From Oncomelania hupensis (taxonomy: Eukaryota > Mollusca > Gastropoda > Littorinimorpha > Pomatiopsidae), in NCBI GenBank assembly GCA_036898135.1, contig CM072519.1:69545901-69609900 (forward strand): DNA of 64,000 bases, given 5' to 3'. The notes beneath the pieces were generated by a model. It did not search any database. It saw nothing but the letters and a program-made list of their open reading frames with translations, and was not told where the DNA came from. Of this stretch, positions 11,483-22,092 are shown in pieces. Each line of letters begins with the position of its first letter. The stretch's first letter is position 1. The translations under genes were made by a program, and so were the position numbers.

Positions 11483-13190
11483 AGGCAGGCTTTAAGAAGG
11501 GCTACTCCATTATTGATCACATTTTCACTTTGTTAGATTGCATTCAGAAACAGTTTTGTTATAATCGTAAACTTTATGTAGCCTTCATAGATTTTGAAAA
11601 ATGTTTCGATTCTATTAATAGGAATTGGCTGTGGCCTGTCTGAATGAAGAATGGAATTAAAGGAAAACTTTTTGAATGTGTCAAAAGTTTGTTGTGTAAA
11701 TGTAAAAGCTCGCATTAGATGTGGTGCCAGACTCACAGACTATGTAAACTGTTCATTAGGGGTGAAGCAAGGGGAGGTATGTAGCCCGATTATTTTTCTG
11801 TTTTTATTAAGGAGCTGGCGCTGGAAGTGATAAACAATGGAAGACACGGTGTAACATTTTGTCCTGATGCTTTTTAATGGTTTATAATGTTGCTCGCTGA
11901 TGATGTTGTTCTGTTATCCGAAACAGTTGTAGGATTACATACGCAACTTAATAGTCTACATACAGCAGCTTCCTCGCTTAGTTTAAAGGTGAATATGGAT
12001 AAAAGTAATATTGTTGTGTTTACAAAAGGGGACATTTAGGTGCTAGGGAATTTTTTTTTTAATGGAAGTGTTTTATGCCTGTAGTAAATGCATATAAATA
12101 TTTAGTTGTTTTTTTTTCTTCTACGAAGCTAAGTTTTGTTGCAGCATGTAGAAATATAGCAAGTAAAGCTAAAACGACACTTCTGTGTATAATGCAGAGA
12201 CTTTGTATGTACGGTAATCATTATTTAGACGTAGATTTGAAACTTTTGATGCACAAGTTCAGCCAGTTATGCAGTATGGTTCCGAAATTTGGGGTTTGGA
12301 AAAAGCAGCTCTTCGATCTGAAAAAGTACATTTGTTTGTCCTGAAGAAAGTTTTGTATGTGGACATGCCTACGCCAACTGAATTCTGTATATAACGAATG
12401 AAATGAATACCCTATAACCATTAATTTTGTTGTAAGTTGTCTACGCCATTGGTTTCAGTTATTACACATGGATGCTTGCAGATTACCTAAGAAAGCTTAT
12501 AACATTTTGTATGAATTGGATTATAGAGGGAAAACGACGTGGGTGATGAACGTACGAGTATGCTTGTTTGAGATTGGATTTGGGTATATGTCGATGAATC
12601 AGAACGTGGGTAATGTAAAATGGTTCCTGCGTGTTCTGAAAGAACGACTGATAGACTGTAGATGGCAAAAATGGAATGATCATGTAAATATGAGTGGTTC
12701 GAGTCATACAGGTCATTTTGTAATAAGTCGCACAACGTGCCTTTATTTTTTAAATTGAAACTAGCTAGACATCTTCAGTATTTGATGACTAAGTTCAGAT
12801 TTTGTATTTCTGATTTGGCTATTCATTTTTATACATATAGCATTGGCATACCCGAAAACAAACTGTGCAATTTATGTAATCAAACCGAAGAAAACGAGCT
12901 GCAATTTTTGCTCTGCTGTCCCTACTTCGATGATTTACGCAGAGAATATATTGCCATCAAATACTATAGAAACCCAAATGCTTTTCAAGCTGTCTTTATT
13001 ATTGTCATCTAATAATCAAAATGTTGTAAGGAGATTATGTATGTTTTTGTACAGAGCGTTCAATATTAGAGAAAATGTTTCGTCCTGATGTGTGTTTTGA
13101 ATGTTTTGAGGATTTGAAATGCTTTATTGTTTCGACGTGTGTTTGACTTGACTGCTATTGTATTGTAATATTTTGTTAGTATGTTGCACA
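11483..13190 (+). mobile_element. Non-LTR retrotransposon, RT and C-terminal part, decayed
   Basis: The translation begins QAGFKKGYSIIDHIFTLLD, the classical RT finger segment of LINE polymerases. LYVAFIDFEKCFDSINR (RT motif with the first Asp) follows at about 11572-11625. In other frames come GVKQG...CSPIIF (about 11760-11800) and LLADDVVLLSE, the catalytic A-D-D box, at about 11885-11925. After several frameshifts a C-terminal segment appears (about 12737-13010) with the Cys-rich CNLCNQTEENELQFLLCCP, as in many LINE tails. The endonuclease is missing, so the copy is 5' truncated, starting at low-complexity sequence. The 3' part contains TATTGTATTGTAATATTTTG (about 13155). At least four frame breaks mean it is dead. 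It is CR1/Jockey-like, but the clade cannot be fixed by eye. Confidence 0.88.
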
Positions 13191-13214
13191 CACCCCTTCT
13201 AAGAAGTTTAACCC

Positions 13215-13280
13215 TTTATTCAATAAATATTCGGTCCCCCCCCCCCCTCTCTCTCTCCCCCCCCCCTCTCTCTCCTCTCT
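13215..13280. repeat. Poly-C and CT low-complexity tract
   Basis: Two C runs of 8 to 9 bases with CTCTCT between, just after an AATAAATATT motif at the possible LINE end. Confidence 0.85.
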
Positions 13281-13744
13281 TATATTATCCGTAACTTCTT
13301 TGCGAATACTTAAAGGACGTTCCACCTGTAAGCACAGAGTTACCATCCCAGACTATTTTGGCCCGTTTACCTGCAAAAAGCACAACAGCAAAGAAGGCGC
13401 ATATATGACAACAGAGCTTGAGCCCTGACACTGTGAATAACACCATAATATCCTGTCGCCTCCGGACCATCGCTCAACTTCCTGCCAGCGTGAGCTGAAC
13501 CCCCAGCCCCTACACCCCTCCAAATACATCCCTCTCCCAAGTCCCCCTCCCCCCCAATATATCCTCCCTCCTTTCGTTTGACTCCCTCTCGTCTCGACCA
13601 ATCTTTCTATCCCTGCCACCACTATCAACCACTGGCCCCCTTTTACTTTGGCGAGGGCTCCCGAAGATAGGTGTTCAATGTTTATAGGGTCCAGTGGGCT
13701 GCCAAGAGGATGGCTCCCGAAGTTTTCTCTCTCCATATAGGTCT
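13281..13744. other. Unrecognised sequence
   Basis: C-rich on the plus strand. The overlapping minus ORF (13353-13736) has no domain. I see nothing annotatable. Confidence 0.45.
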
Positions 13745-14157
13745 ACTGCACCCACACATAGGTCTACATCATATCCACACATAGGTGTACATCCACATAT
13801 AGGTCTACACCCACACATAGGTCTACATCCACACATAGGTCTACTACACCCACACATAGGTCTACATCCACACTACATCCACACATAGGTCTACATCCAC
13901 ACATAGGTCTACATCCACACATAGGTCTACACCCACACATAGGTCTACATCCACACATAGGTCTACTGCACCCACACATAGGTCTACATCCACACATAGG
14001 TCTACATCCACATATAGGTCTACACCCACACATAGGTGTACATCCACATATAGGTCTACACCCACACATAGGTCTACACCCACACATAGGTCTACATCCA
14101 CACATAGGTGTACATCCACACATAGGTCTACACCCACACATAGGTCTACACCCACAA
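13745..14157. repeat. 18-bp minisatellite (about 22 units)
   Basis: The unit is AGGTCTACATCCACACAT, with ATACAC and ACACCC variants and two units broken by insertions (about 13749, 13868). Because 18 is a multiple of three, minus-strand frames stay open: one reads as repeated Met-Cys-Gly-Cys-Arg-Pro (13764-14174), another as Cys-Val-Asp-Val-Asp-Leu. These hexapeptide ORFs are expected for any stop-free 18-mer. Confidence 0.97.
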
Positions 14158-14340
14158 GGATACCTGTTTAACAACAGGATACAACATTATGAGGTAAAAC
14201 AGGTTAAACTCTATCCCCTAAACCTTCCATTCCTCTTTTCACAAACCATCCTTCCTTCCAGCTACTGTGCCTCCCCACCCAACACACACACCCACCCTCC
14301 CAACACACACACCCACCCTCCCAACACACACACGCACAAA
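14158..14340. repeat. Short repeat: three units of CCCTCCCAACACACACACCCA type
   Basis: About 14275-14335 holds three copies of a roughly 20-bp CA/CCCTCC unit. The sequence before it is unremarkable. Confidence 0.75.
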
Positions 14341-15565
14341 CACAGGTCCTGCCCAACTAACTATCCCAGCCTTTGATTTTAGGACAGTGAAAATCACAAA
14401 GGACCGCCCTACAGCAAATTTGACAGACATAGAGGATCGAACTAAAAGCAACATTTGCAAGACCTGCCTCCATTTGCAATTTTGTGCTTCTCAACAGGAA
14501 AATCGTTGTATCTACAACAAACGCCTTGGGGCCAAATTTAGACTACAAAGATTAAACACACACAAAAAAGTCTTTACTTCAGATGTTTTAATATTTTTAA
14601 ATTAATGTTTATTTGTCTGGGTACAGGGTAAAATCCGATTTTTTTAAACTTTGGATTTCGTAATAGAAAAGTGAAGTATTTGTCTAGATACAGACGACTG
14701 CAAGCAGTCAGAAACCAGCAGTCTCTCAGCTCGACGTCACACGCCGTTTCTCGTCTCGGCACAACGGAGCGTGTCCGTCTGCTCTTTTTTATGTTTGGAG
14801 TCCTTTATCCCCACCTAGGCCTCTTCCTTCTTGATGCGGTCGTGCAGGCATAGCATGACTGGACTACCAAGTCAATCTCATCTTTCAAGATCGAACAAGC
14901 TCTCCTTTACAAAAGCAAACTATCAACTGGTGAACAGGATGCAGCAGACGGTCTTCAAATGTCCGCGACAGACAGCATCGATCAAGGAAAGTTTTAAAGG
15001 TGAAGAGGGCAGTGGAAGGGTTAAGGAGGGAGCTGGGTAACAGGATGAGAGGAGGGTGAAGAATGGGGATGGGGAGATAAATGGAGTGTGTGTGTGTGAG
15101 GGTGTGTGTGTGTGTTTCTCCAAGCCTCTATTAGGTAAAACCGTTGCATTAACAGCAGACGTTATATAACATTAATCAAGCAGATGATTCGAAGGAGAAA
15201 CGGCAACCGCGTTATCTGTATCTATATCGGCTAAAAGTCTGGTGTCTACAGCAGAATTATTGCAGCATCGATCAAACAAGTGACTGACAGATAGAACGCA
15301 GGTAATAATAATGGGTCAGGCAGCTTCACTGTGGCTCACTGTTAGCTAAACCTCTGCTCAAAGAGCAAAGAACGACAGCAAGGTCCCACACTACCCAGAC
15401 GGTCCCCGTAGCCGCAGCCTGTTCCAGTATAAGCTAAATCTCAGCATCTACGGCAGACAACAACATCAATGTACGACAATAAATGTCTCAACCCTAGGTG
15501 GAGAAATGGAAAGTCAGAGGGGAAGGGGAAAATCAATCCACCCTTAGAAACTAAAACAGTTCTAT
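14341..15565. other. Unrecognised sequence
   Basis: No domain-bearing ORF. The C-terminal part of the ORF at 14267-14605 has mixed composition and several Cys residues, but nothing I recognise. A GT-rich patch lies at 15085-15115. Confidence 0.45.
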
Positions 15566-15596
15566 GGAACTTTTTTTTTTTTTTTTGGGGGGGGGA
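15566..15596. repeat. Poly-T joined to poly-G
   Basis: About 18 T followed by 9 G. The T run could be the tail of a minus-strand retroposed piece, but no element body is recognisable. Confidence 0.7.
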
Positions 15597-17189
15597 ACTT
15601 TGTCCTTTTATTTCACATAACATGATTTAAATATATACAAAATGACAAGAGGCTCATAGCCCTGGGGGCTGTATAGTCAAAAAAGGGGGGCTAAAGGGGG
15701 ATTGGGATACACATAGCATTCGTACCATGAACGGCATTGTATAACACTACAGCTACATTTACAATATATTCAGCAACTGGACTCACAAACACTAAGGAAT
15801 TTACAATCACAAAAATAAATGTGGCTAAATTTCAATACATTTCTCCTTAGGAGAGGTGACAAAAGAACAAGATAATTTTCAAAGCCAAATTTATTTTTTA
15901 AAAATTCTGTACGTGATGCCAATGTTATTATCATAAATTTGTTGATGCCAGTTTTGCAAGAACTGATCCGTTGAGCGCTGCTTAACTAAGTTCTTAAAAA
16001 AGTTCAAAGACAAATTACAACCATAAAGCCAACCAAACCGGCACCAAGCAAGCTAATTAGACAAGGCAAAGATCATGGCGGGTTGAGAGAACCCAAACAT
16101 AGAGGACCAGGTCGACGTTACTGTTCCTCTACCAAGGTAAACCTCTGGCTGTACATGTACAGACGACAGCACAGCGTCCAGCCAGCATTACACGAATGGA
16201 GATTCAACGCCAGCTGGAAAAGGGGGACAGGATGCACTTCAAGTCTCTTTAAATGTGAAGTCCCTCTGTGTCAACCGTTATCTATGCCTGTGTGGAGCTA
16301 AACCTCTGTACTGCTAGCAGACGACATCGCAGCATCAAGCAGGAAGGGGCCCCAAAACTAGAAAGAAGGGACCGCTGTCGTGCCAACACTCGGAGTATCA
16401 GAGGCTACCTCATGAAGGCCAACCCAGAATCGTTCGTAGCGGAGAGCAGAGATATCTGATTATCAGCACGCATCGTGCCCCAAGACAGAGTGCTGGGGAC
16501 TTGATGGCTGAGTGTCGCTGCGGCAGAGGGCACTCTGGTGACCCCTAAATCTTGCCTCTTACCCTCCTTGGTGGCTACCTGAGCCATAATCACCCCCTCT
16601 ATCACTTACCTCCTGTCTCCTTTTTCCTAAAATAGGAAGCTATGCTATCGCCTTTCCCAAGACCCTCCAAAGCCTGATACCTTCTCTCTCAAGCCTCAAC
16701 CCTGGCAGAGCCTCTCTGTTCAGTCCCTCGCACAAAAATGAAGTTGTCCACATCCTATACGCCACGTTGAGCACTCGCTCATTTTCATAAAACTAAAATA
16801 AAATAATGTCAAACTTTCTTCTCACGTCGAGGCTAGCCTTTAAAAGTTTGACGCCTTCTCGTAACTCGCAGAACTCGCTTAACCATCACCTTCTCCCTTC
16901 TCACTACTCTCAGTCCATGCCCCGTCCAATAAAAGCTTGACGGTAATATACACTGGGTTCTCAAACAGATCACCTTCTCCCCCTCTCCCACTCCCCCTAC
17001 CCTGACTTGCACTATCCCCCTGCCCTTGCATCTTTCCATGGCTTGTAGTATAATAAAGAGCTATAGTATTGTCCACAGTCGTCCTGCTTGTACTCTCTGT
17101 TGCACATCTCTCTCGTTCATCCCTCTAGCACCAGCTTTCATTGTATGTAGTTTGTACATCAGCTTTTATTGTATTTGTACCTCAGCGCT
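15597..17189. other. Unrecognised sequence, no gene seen
   Basis: 1.6 kb read in all frames without a domain, RNA or transposon signature. The ORFs are short and mutually overlapping. Confidence 0.45.
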
Positions 17190-17282
17190 CCAGTCATGAC
17201 CTTTGGCGTGGAGAAGATGTATACGCTTTATACGTTGTTAGGGTTAGGGTTAGTTCATTCATTCATGCATTAACGTATAAAG
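17190..17282 (+). mobile_element. SINE 3' tail with telomere-like insert in a hairpin
   Basis: CATGACCTTTGGCGTGGAG followed by ACGCTTTATA matches the tail at 26646 (TCATGCCTGTCGGCGTGGAG then GCGCTTTATAA), and both then run into CATT repeats. Here GTTAGGGTTAGGGTTAG (17237-17253) and a CATT stretch lie between perfect 11-bp inverted arms: CTTTATACGTT (17226-17236) and AACGTATAAAG (17272-17282). Confidence 0.6.
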
Positions 17283-17559
17283 TTTGTCTTTATCTTAGTC
17301 TCTATTACAGTGGCGTCCGTAAGACATTATAGATTGCCTATCGTTCATCTGAGGCTGAGTGACGATGACCTACCCTGCCCTGTCCTAGATCTCCATATCC
17401 TACCCTAACACTCTTCCCTCCTCACCTCCTCACTCCGCCCCCCCTCCCCCTCTCTCCGACACTAGCCTTTGTAAATCATATTTCTCTCTTCTACCTGACT
17501 TCCACCGTCGAGTCCCAGATCTCTTCTCCCCTCCCTCCCCCTCGTCTGTCCTCCCTTCA
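17283..17559. other. Unrecognised, C/T-rich
   Basis: No feature supported. It may include LINE 3' untranslated sequence belonging to the tail that follows. Confidence 0.4.
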
Positions 17560-17657
17560 CTATCAACACTTCATCCATTCATCCAAAGACAAATTCCTGT
17601 ATGTGATGAACAGCAGACAATAAAGTTACATTGTATTGTATTGTATTGTATTGTATC
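17560..17657 (+). mobile_element. LINE 3' end with (ATTGT)n tail
   Basis: AATTCCTGTATGTGATGAAC leads to GACAATAAAGTTACATTG (polyadenylation-like AATAAA), then about five ATTGT pentamers. A pentanucleotide tail directly after AATAAA is typical of CR1/RTE-type LINE 3' ends. The body upstream is not recognisable. Confidence 0.55.
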
Positions 17658-18370
17658 GTATTCTTCCTGCTCTGACCACTCCCCTCCTCCACCCGTGACT
17701 TCGTCCGTCCAATCAAAGATCCCTTGCCCATTCCTCACTCCATGCACTTATCCCCCCCACCCCCACCCCACCTAGCTCCAGCCCTTTGCGACTTCAACGG
17801 CAGCGCAGTGGAAGGCAATAGGCACAGCGTGCATACATCACACGCACGATAGGGCCAGTCGGCGTCAGTCGCATCTCATGCCCTGCAGGCATGCCACCGT
17901 TTTTCACATTCCAATCTTGCCTACCTGTGGCTGTGTGTGTAGTGTTGGAGCTCCAGCGGAGTATTACAAACCATTTAGGGCCATTTGGTAAAGCTGTACC
18001 GCTGTTTAAATAGATATACATCTAGGCAGAAGAAAAAGAAACGAAACAAAAGAAGGAAGAAGAAGAAAAAAAAAGGTTTATATAAAAAAAGCAGGAATTT
18101 GAGTCGAATCTCTGTCAGCTACGCTGTATGTGTTGGTTTGCAGCGCAATGCAGGTTCGGCTACGCTGAGTGTGTGACCCCTCTCTCTGCAACCCCCTCAT
18201 AAAAAGCTCAAACCTCACCTGCATCGCATAAAAAGCCTCATAATAAATGCCACTGCATAATTACGTATCTGGGATTTTAAAAAAAAGTTGTGAATGTTTT
18301 TACATCCCACTCATTTAATCCGTTGTTTTGTTTTGTTTTTCTTTATTTGTTTATACTTTCTTTCTTTCTT
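17658..18370. other. Unrecognised sequence
   Basis: A-rich/GAA-like patch at 18025-18075. No gene is supported. Confidence 0.45.
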
Positions 18371-18473
18371 TCTTCTTCTTCTTCTTCTTCTTCTTCTTCT
18401 TCTTCTTCTTCTTCTTCTTCTTCTTCTTCTTCTTCTTCTTCTTCTTCTTCTTCTTCTCCTTCTTCTTCTTCTT
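18361..18473. repeat. (TTC)n microsatellite
   Basis: About 33 TTC triplets with a single TCC interruption, after a short TTTC run. The poly-Ser, poly-Leu, poly-Phe and minus-strand poly-Glu/Arg ORFs are all this repeat. Confidence 0.97.
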
Positions 18474-18545
18474 GAGTCCCACCACCGTAGTTCTGGTCCT
18501 GATTTGGCTCGGAAGAGTCCGCTGGACCTAAAGCAATAACCATGT
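18474..18545. repeat. Dispersed repeat fragment (matches 31418-31478)
   Basis: GGTCCTGATTTGGCTC, a diverged middle, then CTGGACCTAAAGCAATAAC. At 31430 the same order occurs (GGTCCTGATTCGGCTC then CTGGATCCTGTAGGCAATGA). This is probably the end of a SINE. Confidence 0.5.
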
Positions 18546-18549
18546 AATG

Positions 18550-18640
18550 TAACCACCGTAGTTCAGCGGAAGAGTGGGCACAGCGATGATCCGGGTTCCC
18601 ATTCCGAGGTGAGCGAGCTAAAGGTGGCCATTGTTCACTG
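18550..18640 (+). mobile_element. Possible tRNA-derived SINE head
   Basis: TAGTTCAGCGG resembles a Pol III A box, and GGGTTCCCATTCC about 35 bp later resembles a diverged B box. No tRNA cloverleaf can be drawn, so this is at best an old SINE head. Confidence 0.3.
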
Positions 18641-19375
18641 CCCATTTCAGCAACATCATTGTTCCGGTGGTTCAGTGTAGATTGAGTACTCCCTAACCCC
18701 TTGTTCCTTAACCCCTTGTTCCCTGGGACGGTTACGCCTGTCTGCCGCATGGACATTGGTGGTTGCAGACGTTACATTTTAATGTCCGTTCACTCATTCT
18801 TCTTCAGTAAAACGGACAAACATTTATTTCGACCGCCTCCCTACCCCCACCCCCTATTCAAATGTATTTGTATTAATACGTCGTTAAACATCAACTGTAA
18901 GTGCCACATTGTCAATGCTAGCACTTTCAACAAGCCTTCTCTTTCATTTCTTCGCCTCCATTAAAGCCCCTTTCTGTTCCACCGTGTCCTGTTAGCAACT
19001 GGGTCTAAATGCCATCTTCACAGTAAATATGCTTCTGTTTTAACATTCCTGCTTTGTTGGCCTGCGGCAATTAATCTTGTGCCTTAGACCTTTGTACCTC
19101 TATAGGCCTACCTGCAAACACACCTCAAATCGTTCAAGCATTGCGTTTTACAATCGCCTCTAGAGCGAAGGTTTATGGCATGTGTGTTTTAATTTAAAAA
19201 CACTACCGGTTACGAATGACAAAGGCAATAAGCTTTTCGTTTTGTTTTAGGAGGGGTCAGGTCACTTAAAAGTTGTTCTCGGGTCGTCGTTTTTATTATC
19301 ATCATTTGTCATCATATCGTCGTCATCGTCGTGGCTATTATCATAACCACTTTCAGCATAACTCTCAACCGTTCC
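18641..19375. other. Unrecognised sequence
   Basis: Contains TATAGGCCTACC (about 19100), one of several TAGGCCTA palindromes. No gene seen. Confidence 0.45.
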
Positions 19376-19446
19376 CAACATCATCATCATCATCATCATC
19401 GATGACCATCAATCATCACCAACAAAGAAAACAAACACCAACAGCA

Positions 19447-19509
<63 letters not shown>

Positions 19510-19545
19510 CCTCCTCCTCCTCATCATCATCATCGTCGTCGTCCC
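19376..19545. repeat. (ATC)n / (CTC)n compound microsatellite
   Basis: (ATC)7 at 19380-19400, then (ATC)about 20 at 19447-19506, then CTC and GTC variants. The poly-His ORF at 19273-19620 is its translation. Confidence 0.95.
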
Positions 19546-19687
19546 CGCCGTTTCCTTAACATTGCTGTCGTGGTTATTGCCACCGTCGTCGCCATGGTTG
19601 TCGTCTTCGTAGTAAACTGAAGATGAATCTATTGAAAGCACAGTAATGCAGAAATAAAGAAAGGAAAAAAAAAACCGACGACGATGA
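19546..19687. other. Short unrecognised spacer
   Basis: GTCGTC-rich decay between two triplet repeats. Confidence 0.4.
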
Positions 19688-19760
19688 CGAAGAAGAAGAA
19701 GAAGAAGAAGAAGAAGAAGAAGAAGAAGAAGAAGAAGAAGAAGAAGAAGAAGAAGAAGAT
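19688..19760. repeat. (GAA)n microsatellite
   Basis: About 24 GAA triplets. Confidence 0.97.
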
Positions 19761-19918
19761 ATATTGCTTATTTTGAGCCCTGGACTTTAAGAATTTTGAG
19801 TCATAGCAGACAGTGAGGTACCTGAAAAAGCACTTAAGACTACAACCTGCGGACAATTAACCTATGGCAATGGGAAGATGACAGGCGGAAAAACTGGGAG
19901 TGGTGTAAAGAAAAGGAT

Positions 19919-20005
19919 TGAGAGAGAGAGGGAGAGAAAGAGAGAGGGAGAGAGAGCGAGAGGGAGGGGGGAGAAAGAGAGAGAGAGAGGGGTGGGTGGT
20001 GGGTG
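19919..20005. repeat. (GA)n with GGGAGA variants, then GGTGGGT
   Basis: Imperfect purine repeat ending in a GGGTGGGTGGTGGGTGGGT run at about 19990-20008. Its four G-tracts could form a G-quadruplex. Confidence 0.85.
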
Positions 20006-20397
20006 GGTATATCCAGACCGATGCTGAATGGAACTTCCTTGCTGAATGCCTCAACTTTAAATTCTTTTACTAAACGAATAAAAAATGTAAAACGTGTAAG
20101 CTTTTATGACTTCTCTGCCGTCAAAGCCTCAACGCTTCTAAAATTTGCTTTTGTATCACAAAGCACTCAAACCTGTTACCCCTAGAATCCATGTAAGCTT
20201 ACTAGGTCTAACCTTTACATTTAGTAACAACGCACTATATGATAATAAAAAAAAGACAAGAAAAAAAAGCATTAATATACATTATCTCTCCTGAGGTCCA
20301 AGAGCCAAACGACACATCGTGTTCTATGAAAAGCATCTGTTTATACAAGTGCTGTTCAGCATTTGCATCTATCCTCTATCTTTTATCAATATGAGGT
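20006..20397. other. Unrecognised sequence
   Basis: No feature supported. Confidence 0.45.
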
Positions 20398-20670
<273 letters not shown>

Positions 20671-21838
20671 AGGATAATATGTGGTGATTTTAATACTCAT
20701 TCACCTGTATGAATACAAGCTGTCATAACACAAATATTAACTGTTTTATTGAAAATGCTATTGACTCAGACTTAATCTTGATTAATGATGAAAGGATAAC
20801 TCGCATTCCTGACGTGTCTACACATCGTCCTTCAGCCATTGACCTGACTTTTGTTACTTCAGATCTGGTTGTGGATTGCGTATGGGATGTTGAGAATGAT
20901 TCCCTGGGCAGTGATCATCTCCCTATAATTCTAACTGTTACTAACATTGTTGATACACATCTTGAAGACGATTGTGTGCCAAAGTATAGGTATAGTCAGG
21001 CAAACTGTGAAACATATAAACGGTTACTACTGGGATATCATACTGGTTTTGTGAACACTGGCGGTTATGCCTATGATAATTTTGTGCGATGTATTCCCTT
21101 AGCAGCTTCTAATTCTATTTCTCAAAAGAGAACGTCTTGTAAGAAAACAATATATGGGAAATATATGGTGGAATTGTACATGTGAAACGGTAGTAAAAGA
21201 AAAACGGATTGCCTACAAAAATTGGCTAAAATGCAGATCAGAAAAAAAGTTTAAATTCATGAAAGAGTTAAAAATTAAATATAAAAGAATAATAGGTCTC
21301 CAAAAAAACTACTTTTGGTCTGACTATTGTAAACTTCCAAAAATGTATATGTATGGAAGAAACTTTCCCAAATGAAAAACGGATGTCAGCTTCTGCAGTG
21401 CCATTGAAAATTAATAGGTAATGATTTCCAATTCCCTATTCATAATAACAAAAAGCTGAAGAATTTGTAAAGGTTTTTGCAAATGCTAGTCATTCTAACA
21501 ATTTGTCACATCATATTAAAAACAAAAGAGAAAGATTAGAAAATGCTGAAGAAGATAAAGCGGCCTACAAGATAATAAGCTTACTGAATATATTAATACA
21601 GAAATTACATATAATTATTACCAAATGTTGGACAACTGGCAGCTTGCCCGACTTTTGGAAGCCTTCTATAGTAATACCTATATTGAAATCAGGGAAACCT
21701 CGGGCATTTACCTCAATTTATAGACCAATCTCTCTTTAACATCGCACACGTGTAAAATAATGGAAAAAATTACATTACAAAGGATTACAAAGTATTATAC
21801 CCGTAAAGCAGGCAGGGTTTCAAAAAGGGAGGTCGACA
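20671..21838 (+). mobile_element. Non-LTR retrotransposon fragment: endonuclease end plus RT start
   Basis: It begins with CGDFNTHSPV, the APE-type endonuclease G-D-F-N-x-H box (about 20680-20712). A one-base frame change follows, then ORF 20709-21185 with ITRIPDVSTHRPSAIDLTFV and SLGSDHLPI, the final endonuclease S-D-H motif. Next come a basic linker (KEKRIAYKNWLKCRSEKKFK) and an RT start, WTTGSLPDFWKPSIVIPILK...RPISL, then KQAGFQKGRSTK near 21805-21838. It stops there at the G-rich minisatellite, before any catalytic RT residue. Both ends are lost, and there are several frameshifts and stops. It differs from the 38.8-kb LINE family and is closer in style to the 11.5-kb element. Confidence 0.9.
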
Positions 21839-22092
21839 AAAGGGGCGGGGGGAAGTGACCAGGGAATAGGGGGGGAAGTGACCAGATGGAATAATACACA
21901 AGGGAAGTGATCACGGGGGTGGGCGGAGTGAAGGGAGAGGGAAGGTAGCCGGGGAGAAAATGGGCTAGGGGGAAAATACCGGGGAGGAATAGACCGGGAG
22001 TGGGGTGGGGGTGGAAGACCGGGAGAAAATGTCCGGGGAGAAAGTGTCCGGGGAGAAAATGTCCGGGGTGGGGGGAGGGGAGAGGGGAGTGA
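21839..22092. repeat. G-rich minisatellite (about 17-bp units)
   Basis: Imperfect units around GGGGAGAAAATGTCCGG, with longer variants carrying GTGACCAGG or GTGGGGGGAG. The plus strand is strongly G-rich with many runs of three to seven G, so G-quadruplexes are likely. The minus ORF (Pro-Gly-His-Phe-Leu repeats, 21795-22154) is its translation. Confidence 0.88.

Noticed and set aside
14267..14605. 112-codon ORF as an exon
   Set aside because: The first third is CA/CCCTCC repeat, the remainder has no recognisable domain, and splice signals are not convincing.
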